A DNA stretch of 64,000 nt from Ovis canadensis (lineage: Eukaryota; Chordata; Mammalia; Artiodactyla; Bovidae): the NCBI RefSeq assembly GCF_042477335.2, contig NC_091257.1, positions 42,998,501 to 43,062,500 on the forward strand, written 5' to 3'. Below the pieces are notes generated by a model that saw only the letters and a program-made list of their open reading frames with translations, made no database searches and was not told the DNA's origin. Each line of letters opens with the position of its first letter. Positions within the stretch are counted from its first letter, which is position 1. The position numbers were made by a program, and so were the translations under genes. Shown here in pieces: positions 11,958 to 23,423 of the stretch.

Positions 11958-12207
11958 GGCCCTAAGTTGTATCCAACTGCCGTCCCATGGACTACTGCAT
12001 GCCAGGCTCCTCTGTCCTCCACTGTCTCTTGGAGTTTGCTCAAATTCATGTCCATGGAGTGGACCATCTCATCCTCTACCGCCCCCTTCTCCTTCTGCCT
12101 TCAGTCTTTCCCAGCATCAGGGTCTTTTCTGATGAGTTGGCTCTTTGCATCAGGCAGCCAGAGTACTGGAGCTTCAGCTTCAGCATCAGTCCTTCCAGTG
12201 AATATTT
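11958..12207 (-). mobile_element. BovB 3'-end / Bov-A type fragment
   Basis: This is a diverged complement of the BovB 3' tail: CCCATGGACTACTGCATGCC, GACCATCTCATCCTCT, CAGCATCAGGGTCTTTTC, CAGTCCTTCCAGTGAATAT. Only the last ~250 bases of the element are present. Confidence 0.85.
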
Positions 12208-14189
12208 AAATGTCTTATATTTCAGTAAAAATATTACTTAACATCTTCCTCAAGTTCTGTTGACTAATGATAGTTCATAAGGTAAGACAAATCTAACTAA
12301 AAGGTTATGGTTGTAGTTTGGTTAGATTTTAACAAGTTTTTGTTTTCTGGAGTAATAAAGAATTGGTGTTGCTTCATTTGATGCCAGTTGATTGTTTTAA
12401 TGGTTCATTGATTTATCTGGATATAAACAACTCTCATTATCCAGGATTTGTATCCTGTATCACAAGCTATCATACAGCAAACTGTAGCCATATTTGATAT
12501 TCCTATACCTTATCTAGAATATTCTCTAATGCTTACTATTAGATTTTTTAAAACTGAAGTATTTGTCATAAATTTTACCAAGTTGAGCATTAAAAAATTT
12601 TCTTACTCAGCTTTACCATCTTGAGTGTACAGTTAAGTGTACCATCTTAAGTGTACAGTTCATCAGACTTCTTAAAATGCAGAATATTTTCCTGGAAACA
12701 ATAATGATTTAAAAAAATCAATTTAGTTAATACTGTGTGGGGAGAAAGTCACTAAGGAGTCATTAATGAGGAATCTGTAGAATCTAGAAAGGCTCAGGAT
12801 GTGGGGTGTTTGGGCACTTAAAAAAGGCCAGACTGTGGGATGGGTCTGAAAATGAAGGAGTGGTTGAAATTAGGATAAATTGTCCAGAGGTTCTTTCTCC
12901 CTGTGCAAGCGGGCCCCCATTCCTGTCTCCTCTCTTTCAGAAAACAAACGTTCTGAGGGTTCTACGCTCAGGCTAGGTGAGATTCCCTACTCAGAACAGA
13001 CAATTCACGTGAGAGTGTATGTGTTGACAGATGGGACCCCCATTTCCTCTTCTCTTTTGGTTCCTCTGATGCTGGCAGGTGGGCTTTTACTGCCAGCTCA
13101 GGAACAGAAGTTCTTCTCTGAACTGACCCAAGAGAAAAAATGTATAGTTACTAACATTTAGCATTCCAACACTGAAAAAATTGGCTTACTGCCATATTGC
13201 CCTAAAATGAAGTTCCACTGATAAGCCCTGCCCATTCAGTGAGTTTCCTTTAGCTCCTTATTGCCTTACTCATAAATATGCATGTTCACCTAGGATCATT
13301 AGGTGTTCGTGGAAGTTTCCAACATGAAAGACCGAGACCAAAACACATAGTAACAATGGAGTTGAGAGTAATGGAATTACAGTATAGGAGAAAGAAAAAA
13401 AAATCCTTCAATTAAAAATATAGTTCATATTCTTAGATAAAGTTGTAACCATGAGATAAGAATAGTAGCTACAAAAAGAGTCAGAATCAACATTTGATTG
13501 ATTCTGAGCTCTCAGAAGTTAATCGTTACAGCAGAAATTTTAAAAATTAGATAAAAGAGAAGATGAAGTTGAAGAACTCTCAGAAGTATAGAAAATAAGA
13601 GAATGAAGGAGTCAGCCTATAAGGTCTGCAGCTGTTCAAATTCTAGGGAAAGGAGAACAGAGAAATTGGAGGATAGGAAATAAAGAATTAATGCAAAAAA
13701 CTTCCCAGAACTGAAAGACATGCATTTCTAGAATGAAAAGAAGAGCTCACTGAATGCATGACAAATGAAGAGTCTCATATTGAGGCTCAATATAATGAAA
13801 TATTGGAGGGCCAAAGATAAAGGCGAGATATCCAGTGCTTCTGGAGAAAAACAGGTTGCTTACAAAGGCTCAGGAATTAAAATGCCCCCATACTTCTCAT
13901 TCCAGTACTGGAAGCAAGAAGACAGTAGGGTAATAACTTTGTAATAGTGAGGGAAAAAAATCTCCCAACTCTGAATTCTGTTCCTATATGAACTATCAAT
14001 TGAGTGTAGGCTTAAGATATTTTTAGACAGGTGGTGGCAAAAATTTGGCCCATTTTGTGTCACATGCTCTGTCAGTTTTGTGTCCCATTCTTTGGAATCA
14101 TTATCATAGCTGACACTTATATGCTGTTTAATACTGTGTGGTCCTTGTAGCAATTTAGCGTACGTATTCTCTCTTCTCTCACATATGTA
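12208..14189. other. PRPF18 intron, AT-rich, no gene recognised
   Basis: This is mostly AT-rich sequence. At 12612-12665 a ~24-base unit containing ACCATCTT(G/A)AGTGTACAGTT occurs twice in tandem; it resembles old L1 3' sequence. The open frame at 12880-13161 has no recognisable family. I searched this interval for the upstream PRPF18 exons and saw none. Confidence 0.55.
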
Positions 14190-14312
14190 ATACGAGTATG
14201 ATACTATGATTTATGTGCTTTACAAGTTGGGAAACTGAGGCATGGAGAAGTAAGTTCCCAAGGTCCCACAACCAGTAGGTGGTGGGATTGGGATTTGAAC
14301 CTCAGGAGTCTT
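14190..14312 (+). mobile_element. MIR SINE
   Basis: This matches the core and 3' half of MIR: GGGAAACTGAGGCATGGAGA, CAAGGTCCCACAACCAGTAG, GGGATTTGAACCTCAGG. It is diverged, as expected for this old family. Confidence 0.85.
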
Positions 14313-15049
14313 AATACCTCCACTGTGTTATGTTGGGTCTACTTGGAGGATGTGCTCCACCAAAACGAGGGAAACAAACACAAAAGATCCCGGAAATAAG
14401 ATCCAGCACACGAGCAGGGCAGAAGGAATTCCCAGATGGAACGTGAAGGGATGCTCCAGGATCGTAGCAGTACAAGGAGGTCTGGAATTCAGCTGGTCTA
14501 GACTGCAACAGAGAGTGGACCCCGACTACCTGTTGTGCTTGGTCATGTTGTGAGTAGTCTCACTGTTGGAGAAGGAACTGATAGTTACACAGAAAAGCAA
14601 AAAGATGGGGGAAAATACCCAAGAAAAAGGATATTGGCTCTGTTTTGGACAGTATTTATGTAGACATTATGAAGTATGTCCTGAATATGTGCTCACTGAA
14701 AATTGTGATTTGTGGAAGGAATGGGGAGAGAAAGGTGCGTGCACGCTGTGTGAGGCCAGTGTACAGGTGTAAGAAAATTAAATTTCCAACTTTGGTAGTA
14801 TTAATAGAGAAAAAAATAAAAACTAGAAAAAATCAAGCACTGTCAATGTAGTGTTTAGAAATACAGCAGTAAATACCAAAAGAAACACTTCAGAGATTTG
14901 AAGTGGTTGCGTTTGCGCTGCAGGAATTAGGGATTGGAAAAGATGAGGCAGGAGACTGCTATTATTTGATACAAGAACTATGTGATTAAAAAATATGTAT
15001 ATATATAATAACATGCACACAAAACATGGCATTATCCTTGACTTTTCTC
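14313..15049. other. PRPF18 intron, no gene recognised
   Basis: The sequence is unassigned. Short open frames (e.g. 14566-14772) show no family features and lack credible splice junctions. Confidence 0.5.
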
Positions 15050-15570
15050 TTTCTCAGCCCACATCAGCAAACCATGATGGTTCCATATTCAAATTACATC
15101 TGGAATCTGATCCCTTCACCACCTCCACTGCCCCCACCTGGTTCCAGCCACCAGCCTCTCTTCTCTGGATGGTTGCACTGTCTCTGCTCTGAACTCCTCT
15201 CCTTGCCTCTCTTTTGTTCAGTATCTGTACAGCACCCAGAGGGATGCATTTAAAATACAAACCAGACTGTGGTGTTCTCTTGCTCAGAGCGCTTCAGTGG
15301 CTCTTGTGTTCAGGGAAAGCCAGAGTCCTGGTCACTTCTCACAGCATGCACACCTCTTGCCTGCCTGATCTTCTCCATAGCACTTACCATCATTCAACAT
15401 ATTAGACATTTACATAGTCATTTTGTTTCTTGTCTTACACCTGTTCTCATCGTCCTTTATTAGAATGCATTCTCAATGAGAATGGTGATTTTTCTCTTAT
15501 TCTCTGCTGTATTCCCACAGCCTAGAACATTGCTTGGCATATAGTAGGTCCTGAATAAGGATTTATTAAA
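15050..15570 (+). mobile_element. L2 LINE 3' region
   Basis: Typical L2 phrases appear in order: GGATGCATTTAAAATACAAA, CTTGCTCAGAGCGCTTCAGTGG, then the 3' terminal GTATTCCCACAGCCTAGAACATTGCTTGGCATATAGTAGG-type stretch (15510-15550). It is strongly diverged and non-coding. Confidence 0.75.
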
Positions 15571-15847
15571 TAGATGTATTATTTTTATATAAGTAAAAAC
15601 TATATTTAAGAATACTACTGATTTTAAGCTATTCGCAGTAAGCTAAGCTAAGCAGCTCCTTATCTTACTGGTTTAAGCATCCTCAAGCAACTTGAAGCTA
15701 AAATCATGAGAGATCTAATTGGGAAGATTTGTTTCCATTTGGAAAATATTCATAGGCTATCATGAGATTATGCCCCTTTAAAAATCTGTGCTGGGTGCTA
15801 GCAGTCCTTATTGCAAATACTTATTGTCACATTCCATAGTAACTTTA

Positions 15848-15888
15848 TGATGGAGACTCTTTTTTTTTTTTTTGATGGAGACTCTTTT
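15848..15888 (-). mobile_element. Poly(T)-only insertion with direct repeats
   Basis: The 13-bp sequence TGATGGAGACTCT occurs at 15848-15860 and again at 15873-15885, separated only by a run of T. This is the structure left by a minus-oriented retroposon whose copy was limited to its poly(A) tail. A tandem duplication with later T-run growth is the alternative. Confidence 0.6.
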
Positions 15889-16647
15889 AATATTTATTTT
15901 TAAATTAGAGAATCACCTTAGTGAGTGTATCTAAGCATCACAGTAATCTCCTGTAAAGGCACAGACGCCTAAAATTCTAATTCTGCTGTGTAAGGAAAAT
16001 GACCCCCACTTGTCTACCATCAGTTTGCCTTTATTGGTTCATAATAATGGTTCATAATAATTCTTGCTGTGTTTTGCTGTGGACTGAAGCTATTTCGTAT
16101 TTCATCACAGTGTTCCCTTTCCTGGCTTTGCCTCTCTTCTTACCTGTTCCTTCGAGAAAACTTAGGATCCCAGATTAACAATATCGCAGACATTTTCATT
16201 GATTTCATGGATCCAATTCTGCATCCACATTAGAATTCACAGTAGGAAAAGCTGGTCTAAAGCCAGAAGGGTCTTTATCCTGAAGCAAATACCCTCTTAG
16301 ATACAGGATATAACAATAAAAAGCTAGGAAGAAAGCAAATTCCCTGGTCTGTCTTTGCCAGCACGTCTTCCTTCTTGGAAATGAGCTGAGAGATAGCCTC
16401 CCTCCACACTCCCAGTCCTTAGACAGCATAATATGGACAGTCTTTGAACCCACAAAAGACTTTAAGTAAGATGTTTGAAAAATCTTGTTTCTCTGATGTT
16501 TAATCTCTTAGATTATAACTCACTTCATAGAAGTAATTTATATTTGTGTTATCTGCTTCCTGTGGGACCTCAGAGATTGGCAGGCATTTTTTTCTTGTTG
16601 TTTGGTTCTGTTTTTGGTGATTTTACTTACCTTAAGAGTTGTTTGAG
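15889..16647. other. PRPF18 intron, no gene recognised
   Basis: The sequence is unassigned. A local duplication of TTGGTTCATAATAA/TGGTTCATAATAA is visible at 16033-16061. Nothing else stands out. Confidence 0.5.
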
Positions 16648-16968
16648 GGCTTCCCTGATGGCTCAGTGGTAAAGAATCTGCCTGCCAATGCAGGAGACAT
16701 GGGTTCAATCCCTGGGTCAGGAGGATTCCACATGCCTCGGAGCAGCTAAGCCTGTGTGCCACAACTTTTGAGCCTGTTTTCCAGAGCTGGGGAGTCACAA
16801 CTACTGAAGCTCACACACCGTAAAGCCTGTGCTCCACTAGAGGAGAAGCCACCACACCAAGAAGCCTGCGCACTGCAACTGGAGAATAGCCCCCACTCCC
16901 CACACCTAGAGACAGCCTGGGCACGGCAGTGAAGACCTAGGGCAGCCAGAAGCAAACAGTTAAATAGA
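16648..16968 (+). mobile_element. CHR-type tRNA-derived SINE
   Basis: A tRNA-like head (GGGCTTCCCTGATGGCTCAG, GGTTCAATCCCTGG) is followed by the CHR body (CACAACTACTGAAGCTCACA, GTGCTCCACTAGAGGAGAAG, CCTAGAGACAGCCTG). It lies 60 bases upstream of the PRPF18 last exon, so it sits close to that exon's acceptor and branch-point region. Confidence 0.88.
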
Positions 16969-17028
16969 GAGTTTAGAAAGTTTAATCATACCATAGCCAA
17001 CCACTATTTCTTTTTTAAATTTTCTTAG

Positions 17029-17109
17029 GGACTGAAGAGGTTAATGACCATTTGCCAGAAGCACTTTCCTACAGATCCATCAAAATGTGTGGAGTACAAT
17101 GCACTATGA
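17029..17109 (+). CDS. PRPF18: PRPF18 last coding exon, pre-mRNA splicing factor 18
   Basis: PRPF18 (Prp18) is a U5-snRNP-associated nuclear factor that acts in the second catalytic step of pre-mRNA splicing. Only the final 26 codons and the stop are here. They start in phase 0 after the acceptor TTTTCTTAG (ends 17028) and read GLKRLMTICQKHFPT, ending in CVEYNAL before TGA at 17107-17109. This matches the conserved C-terminus of vertebrate PRPF18. The rest of the Prp18 domain is encoded upstream, and I found no further PRPF18 exon in 1-17028, so the preceding intron is at least 17 kb here. A CHR SINE ends 60 bases before the exon. The gene converges on FRMD4A. A processed copy is ruled out by the intact splice acceptor. 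Confidence 0.95.
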   Translation, partial: GLKRLMTICQKHFPTDPSKCVEYNAL

Positions 17110-17780
17110 GATCTGTGTGCAGTGTGTAAATATCAAGAGAAGCTTAAGGAAGCCTGTCATGGACTTCTGGAATTACCACCAGTTGCAATGAGGGAAGAAG
17201 AAAAAAGGAGTTTGTGGTCTCTGAGTTCTACCTAATGCAGCTCTTGGTTTTAAGAACCTGTGTTGACTCTCATGTCACATCTGACTGCAGAGTGATTTTT
17301 GTGTCTTACTTTTAAGTAGTCAAAAAATTAAGTACTAAAGACTTTCCCCAGTAATTTAAATGTGTAAATTTAAAACAGTCACAGGACACGGTTTAAAATA
17401 ACTTTTCCCCTCTAGACTTAAAAGTTGAAATGAGATTAAAGAGGAACATTTGAGGATGGACTTAATGATTTCTATAAAATATGGTAATTTTCATGTTGCC
17501 TTTTATGTTGTGTTTATAGAGAAATATTTTTGTATTTTTCAACAAAAATATGGAACTATGTAGTGAAACTTGATCGTCCTTAAATGTTGCTTGACTTTTG
17601 CTACCTTGCAATATATTTGAATGTAAATGTTTTTACTATTAAGTGTCTATCTTGCATTTTAAAGCTTTTATCCTTTAAAGATATACATTATAGTATTGGT
17701 CATCTCTCAGAACAGAATTAACAGGAAGTAGAACTTTGGAAAACAAAGATGGTATATTAAACCAACAGAAGTTCAAATTC
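17110..17780 (+). other. PRPF18: PRPF18 3' UTR (end uncertain)
   Basis: AT-rich, repeat-free sequence follows the PRPF18 stop. An ATTAAA hexamer at 17756-17761 is a possible polyadenylation signal. Another AATAAA lies near 18309, but inside a MIR. The exact cleavage site cannot be fixed from sequence alone. Confidence 0.6.
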
Positions 17781-18139
17781 AGTAGCCCCAGGCATCAAGG
17801 TTTCAAGGTGAGGAAATGGATTGTCAGGGCCGCTGCTGGCTCTTCCTAGAATAGGACTGCCTGCTAATGTCATCCTCCTGAGACCATGGTGGATGGCTGG
17901 TCCCGCTCCGTCTCACCGGCCAAAGAGAAGGGTGCTGGACTCTTGTCACTGTCCAAGTTGTAGGGCTTGGTCTGATTTCACTCAAGTGAGGACTTCTTTT
18001 GACTCTTGCACAGTGTCACACCCAGATAACTGTGATGAATCACTGCGCTTTAGAAGTCGAGAGGACTCCGTGGATAGAGACAGGTGGGTAAATAGAATGG
18101 TACTTGACCAGGTGGAGTGGTGCTGGCGGCTCCTGGTAG

Positions 18140-18360
18140 GAGTGGGGCTCTGACATCAGAACTGCCTCGCCTCAAATTTCAGCAACACAGGCATGTGTAT
18201 GTCTGTACACCCACAAGCAAGGTACTTCATCTCTCTAAACTTCAGCTTCCTTGTCTGCAGATGGTGGTAGTCATTGTCCATGCCTCTTAGCATCACTGTA
18301 CTAAGTAAAATAAAATGTATAGCACGCTACCTGGCAAATAACTCAGTACGTAACAATTGT
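18140..18360 (+). mobile_element. MIR SINE
   Basis: This diverged MIR shows TCTGACATCAGAACTGCCT near its start, CTTCATCTCTCTAAACTTCAG and a TCTGCAGATGGTGGTAG-type core. It ends in GCACGCTACCTGGCAAATAA. A second weak MIR-like stretch (GCACTTACTGTATCC) follows at about 18490-18540. Confidence 0.7.
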
Positions 18361-18816
18361 GTCCTTGTTGTTGGTAGCGTGAAGACAAAGTAGCTTTCCC
18401 AAACCACTGGTCAGGACGGTGCGTGCTCACCTCATGATGACAGCCATGCTGCTGGTGGCAGCGTCAGCAGGACTCGTTAGTGGAAGTACTTATTAAGCAC
18501 TTACTGTATCCACGCTGTATAGCTGCTCACACTTTCAGCCATTTCTGAGTTTAGAAGAATCCAGAATGTGGGGCCTGGAGTCAGCTAAGTGAGTGCAGGT
18601 GGATTCAATTACTTATTCTGGCCCCTCTTGGAAAGCCTTGAAAGCCAGTTTTGGCCACTTGTGGGGTCTGTGTCTACGCTGGGCTGATTGTGTCCGCTGG
18701 TTATTTGCTCGATGGTGGCTGAGGCCTGCTGTCCTGAATTGAATTAGTGTTCCTTGCCCTTCACCCCACTTTAGAAAACCATTTCATATTAAATTAATTA
18801 GAACTGAATGAAGCTT

Positions 18817-19092
18817 GCTGCTGCTACTGCTAAGTCGCTTCAGTCATGTCCGACTCTGTGCGACCCCGTAGACGGCAGCCCACCAGGCTCCCCCGTCCCT
18901 GGGATTCTCCAGGCAAGAACACTGGAGTGGGTTGCCATTTCCTTCTCCAACGCATGAAAGTGAAAAGTGAAAGGGAAGTCGTTCAGTCGTGTCTGACTCT
19001 TAGCGACCCCATGGACTGCAGCCCACCAGGCTCCTCCATCCATGGGATTTTCCAGGCAAGAGTACTAGAGTGGGGTGCCATCGCCTTCTCTG
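18817..19092 (-). mobile_element. Bov-A2 SINE (dimer)
   Basis: Two consecutive Bov-A units are present in reverse orientation (GCTTCAGTCATGTCCGACTC... and GTTCAGTCGTGTCTGACTC...), joined by the GAAAGTGAAAAGTGAAAG linker typical of Bov-A2. The 11-bp direct repeat GAATGAAGCTT (18806-18816 and 19093-19103) is an intact target-site duplication. It is a relatively young, well preserved copy. Confidence 0.93.
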
Positions 19093-19103
19093 GAATGAAG
19101 CTT

Positions 19104-20196
19104 AGTAGAGCAATAAGAGACAGACTTTCATAAGATGTGACAACAATGTAGACTTCAGTTATATAGCCTTGTATAGAACTTGTTTATAAATATTGTTGAA
19201 TGAATACTCCACAGATCACTTTTTTTTAAAATTCATAGGCAGCCCACACCACGGTAGTCAGCTCATTTTGTGTTGTCTTCCCATTTGCTCTGAGTTAATA
19301 TTCCACACAGAGAAGAAACTGCATCATGTAACACCGGTACCTTCTAGAACTGATCAGCATGGGTAGATGGTTTGAGGGGGAAAAAAAGTGTGTAACATAT
19401 TCTGTGGCGCTGTGAATGTTAGTCATTTTGGGGCTTGGGTAGAGGGAGGCAGGTTGAAAGGTGTAGATTCCTCATAGAGAAGTTTTCTATTTCCCAGAAG
19501 TTAAAGGTCTTCAGAGAACTGTACCTGTCATGGGGGTTTAGTAAAAAATGACCTCTCTCATTCTCCAAATCATGAAAATTATAGTGCAGCAGATGCTACA
19601 TGTTTCTAATTTTTAACTGTTTCTAAAACAATAAAGGCCTATTTTTTAAAATCAGTTACACTCCTGAAATAAGTATATTCTTCTCTCTCTTCCTCCCCAC
19701 CTCCCCAGACTCCTTTCCAAAGGAGTTGTGTCTTTCTGGATTCAAATCTAATAAAACACTGGTTCTCCCTCAAAAGTAAATCCTGTGTTTCTTAGGAGTG
19801 TTCTTGCCAGCTGCAAAGACAGCAGTATTTTTCAGCATTGCAGTACAGGGCTGTGGCAGTCTGGAGGCCATGGCTCTGATTTCAGCCCTTGGGGAAAAAC
19901 TAGGAAAAGAAAACTGAGGCCAAAAACAATTGACACATAGAGAGGAGAGGGGGGCAGCCCAGATCTTGTAGGAAGAAGGGGAAGGTCCTAAGAGACCAGA
20001 GCTGGGAAGGTAGCTGTTGCTAGTATGAGCATTTAGGATGCACTGCGTCTCTGAAAAGAATTTGGAGGAACAGAAAATAGGGTTGATTAGCAGTACAGCT
20101 TCTGAATATCAAGTTTTTCCTTCTGATGATCTCCTGGCCCCCTTTAGCACTTTAGATTGTCCTGGGATTTGACTGCAGTATATATATTAGTACTTA
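19104..20196. other. Intergenic, no gene recognised
   Basis: I see no gene or clear repeat between the Bov-A2 and the next Bov-tA. Confidence 0.5.
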
Positions 20197-20392
20197 CTTA
20201 GCAGTAAAGAATCCACCTGCAATGCAGGAGACTCAGGTTCTATTCTTGGGCCAGGAAGATCCCCTGGAGAAGGAAATGGCAACACACTCCAGCATTCTTG
20301 CCTGGAAAATCCCATGGACAGAGGAGCCTGGCAGGCTATAATCCACGGGATTGCAAACGAGTCAGACACGACTTAGCAACTAAACAACAAAT
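20197..20392 (+). mobile_element. Bov-tA SINE
   Basis: The order is AGCAGTAAAGAATCCACCTG, GATCCCCTGGAGAAGGAAAT, CTCCAGCATTCTTGCCTGG, then GACAGAGGAGCCTGGCAGGC and CAGACACGACTTAGCAACTA. This is a full-length Bov-tA with the first few tRNA-like bases eroded. Confidence 0.92.
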
Positions 20393-22199
20393 TCTGTAGA
20401 AATCCAATTATTTGAAAGAAAGAAAGAGTTCGGTAGATTTGAACTTATGGATCTTATCACTGGCTCCTTTTCAGCCCTACAGTAACCCCTTTATTATTTT
20501 TGGACCTACAAAGGTAGTAGAGCTGAATGGTGAAAGGCGAGCTTCGGTTGAGATGTGGCTGTTCCCTTTGTCTGAATATCTGCAAGAGCGTAACCTTGTG
20601 GATCATGCCTCCTTCCTCCCCATCCTCGCCCGTGAAGTCCCTTAACTTTATCCCCTAGAAATTTATGGTATGGAGTCATACTGGGAGGCTTGCACTGAAA
20701 GTACTTTCTCACGGCAGGTTTGTGTAAGAGTTTCCAGCTGTCTAGAGTGTGAGGAGCCAACCCCAGTCCCCAGAGGGTCGCTGTGGGAACACTGTTATGG
20801 CAACTGGTTTTCATCAGACTCGGCAATTGGATGGGCTGAATTCTGACTACACACTAGTTCGTCCTGTAATGGTTAACAGTAACCTTAAAATCTTTTGAAA
20901 TTTAAAAATAAGTTCTGGTGGCGTGGACTAAGTCGAGAGAATGCAGTGTGGGTTGGCAGTTGTCACTGTGGTGTGAACTGACCCCTTTCAGGATTTTGGA
21001 AACATACTCATTTAAAATACACACACACATAAAATATGTGTGTGTATATATATATTTTTTACATTTTCCAAAACAGTTTATTTTGAAAGTATTGATTATT
21101 TACTCCTTTTTCCACGAACTCTTACAAACTCTCCCAAACTAATCCTTGTGTTGATGGTAATGGTTACTCTTGTTTAGCTAGGCCACTTCCTTTTGTTTAG
21201 TCTCTCCTCTGTCCTTAAGCACCCGCTTTGAAATCATTGTCAGCTTTCTCCCAGCATTCAAGATGAACACATACTTTGACCACGGAGGGCAGCTGAGGTT
21301 TGAGCTGCTTTTTGAGTGTCACTGGTGATCACTGAGGCATTCAGCAAGCTTCCTGCCATGACAGTCAGGAGTCATCTGCACACCCGGCTCTCCTTGCCAA
21401 ACCAAGTTGCCTTTACTCTCCAACTTGCCCTTCCCTTGAGACTTAGGAGACATCACGAACCATTAGCATTGTCCTCTGAGCCTGATTTTGGTTTTGCCAT
21501 CTTGTAAAGTGGGAGGATTAAAGTTGTGGCTTTGAGATGTTTTGACTATAGCTCAACAATCAGCCATAACAAATAGGTGGGACCCAGTATCACCTATGTG
21601 TATTTCCTGACCATGCCATGAGCGGTGCGTTCTTATTGTTCTTTCCTGTTGTGTTTCTTTTAAAAATATGCTGGTGTGACTCTAAAGTGGCTTACAACTC
21701 ATTAATGTGTTGTGACCAGCAGTTTGAAAGCCACAAATTAAAAAGAATTAATCAGAGTTACAGAAGGAAGTGACCTGGTGGATGAATTTAGGGCAAAAGG
21801 ACTCTTTATTTCTTCTATTTATTTTTTAATAGAGAACACTTAGCTCTTAAGGTTTATGTGGAGTTTGGCATATTATAAAACCTTGAGTACTTCAGATGTT
21901 AATTTTGGAACAATAATTCTTAGGTTTCAAATGAGGTGACTTGTGCATAGAGAGAACCTCCAGGATAGGCCTCATGTAAGCAAATTGAAGGTAAGAATAG
22001 GTGACTACCTTGGGCTGGCTATACATTGTGTAAAGCAAGAATAAATGAAGATATTATAAAATATGAGATTGTTTAAACTATGAGTTAGGGTTGAGGCAGA
22101 GAGAGATAGCAGGAGTCTAGTATTAATCAGTTACCTGTTGAGGGTTTGTTTAGCCCTTTGAAGATTATTTCCCAAGACTCACAGCTAGATTTCATTTCC
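20393..22199. other. Intergenic, no gene recognised
   Basis: This is mixed, mostly AT-rich sequence with no recognisable exon. It contains the AC/GT inverted repeat listed separately. Confidence 0.5.
21018..21046. repeat. Inverted AC/GT microsatellite
   Basis: ATACACACACACAT and ATGTGTGTGTAT face each other across a ~4-base AT spacer and run on into (TA)n. The arms are complementary over about 12 bases, so the stretch can form a hairpin. Confidence 0.8.
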
Positions 22200-23287
22200 C
22201 TTCATTGTAAAGTTTTATTCAGTTGTAACATATACAGCAAAGTGCACACATCAGAAAGATACCATATCATACAACTTTTTCACAGTGAAACTGTCTCAAA
22301 GTAAGTATCATCCAAGTCAGGAAAGAATGTTATTAGTGCCCCGGAAATCTCTTCATGCCTCGTCAGGACAGAGCCATGGCCTTGATTTCTGCTGTCATCA
22401 TTTAAAAAAACATCTTTCTTGATTGGATACATGTACTGTGAGATTCACCCATTCAAAGGGTACCCTAGTCTCTAGAATATTCAGAGCTGTGCAGTCAGCA
22501 GCACATGTAGAACATTTTCATCACCCCGAAAGAAACCTGGGGCCCATTAGCAGTCATTCCCCGTGTGAGTGAGTTTGCTCATTGTTTATTTGACTGCACC
22601 AGGTCTTAGCTGTGGCAGGCAGGATCTTCAGTCTTCTTAGTTGCAGCAGGTAGGATCTAGTTCCCTGACGGTTTTGAATCCGGGCTCCCTGCAGCTTCTT
22701 AGACACTGGACCACCAGGGAAGTCCCCCGTTGTGATTTCTTTTATTCTCATTTCTCTATCCCATTCTACATTTGATAGACATTTGAGTTGTCTCCACTTT
22801 GGGTATGAATGCTGTACATGTATTTTTTGGTGAATTATAAATTTCTCTAGGGTCTTTATGAAGTTGAGAAATGTTTGGGTATGTGTGTACTCAGAAGGTA
22901 GTGCCAAAGAGTTTTCCGAGGGCTCGTGCCAGTCCACGGTGCCACATGCGGGACTCGAGGGGTCTCGGCCCTTCCTGGAATGTCCTTGGCCACCTCCACT
23001 TCAGCTCTTGTGACGGGCTAACATGGTACCATGTTATGGTTTCACTTTGCGTTTTGCTGAGGAAAATTAAGTGGAGCATTTTTCATATGTACTTCATGGC
23101 CATTTGGATTTTAACTTTTGTGAAATCTTCTGTTCAAGATTTTACTTTTGTCCACTTTTTCCTACTGAATTCCTGGCCTTTTTCTTACTGATTTAACATA
23201 GTTCCTTATATGTTCTGGCTGAGCCCTGTGTTCAATGTACGTTATAAATACTTTTACTCTGTGGCTTGACTTTATGTTAGGTTTTCT
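22200..23287 (+). mobile_element. Old mammalian L1 (L1M-like), interrupted
   Basis: Diverged L1 3'-region text can be followed: GAACATTTTCATCACCCCGAAAG (22510s), CATTTGAGTTGTCTCCACTTTGGG (22780s), ACTTCATGGCCATTTGGATT (23090s), CTTATATGTTCTGGCTGAG (23210s). A CHR SINE splits it at 22583-22727 and a Bov-A/tA SINE lies just past its right end. The left limit is approximate. Confidence 0.65.
22583..22727 (-). mobile_element. CHR-type SINE fragment
   Basis: The complement of a CHR SINE runs from TTTATTTGACTGCACCAGGTC to GGACCACCAGGGAAGTCCCC. It interrupts older L1 sequence. Only the tRNA-like head and part of the body remain. Confidence 0.8.
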
Positions 23288-23293
23288 ATGCAT

Positions 23294-23423
23294 AGAGTTA
23301 GTCGCTCAGTTGTGTCCGAGACTCTGTGTGACCCCATGAACTGTAGCCCTCCAGGCTCCTCTGTCCATGGGATTCACCAGGCAAGAATACTGCAGTGGGT
23401 TGCCGTTCCCTTCTCCATTTCTC
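23294..23423 (-). mobile_element. Bov-A / Bov-tA SINE
   Basis: The complement of the Bov-A unit is present: TTAGTCGCTCAGTTGTGTCC, CCCATGAACTGTAGCCCTCC, GGCAAGAATACTGCAGTGGG, CCCTTCTCC. The tRNA-derived head is absent. Confidence 0.88.

Noticed and set aside
12880-13161. Possible additional PRPF18 exon
   Set aside because: The translation does not resemble any part of Prp18, and the phase and flanking AG/GT signals do not fit the last exon.
18307-18314. AATAAA as the PRPF18 polyadenylation signal
   Set aside because: It lies inside a MIR copy 1.2 kb past the stop. The ATTAAA at 17756 is closer and in unique sequence, though neither is proven.
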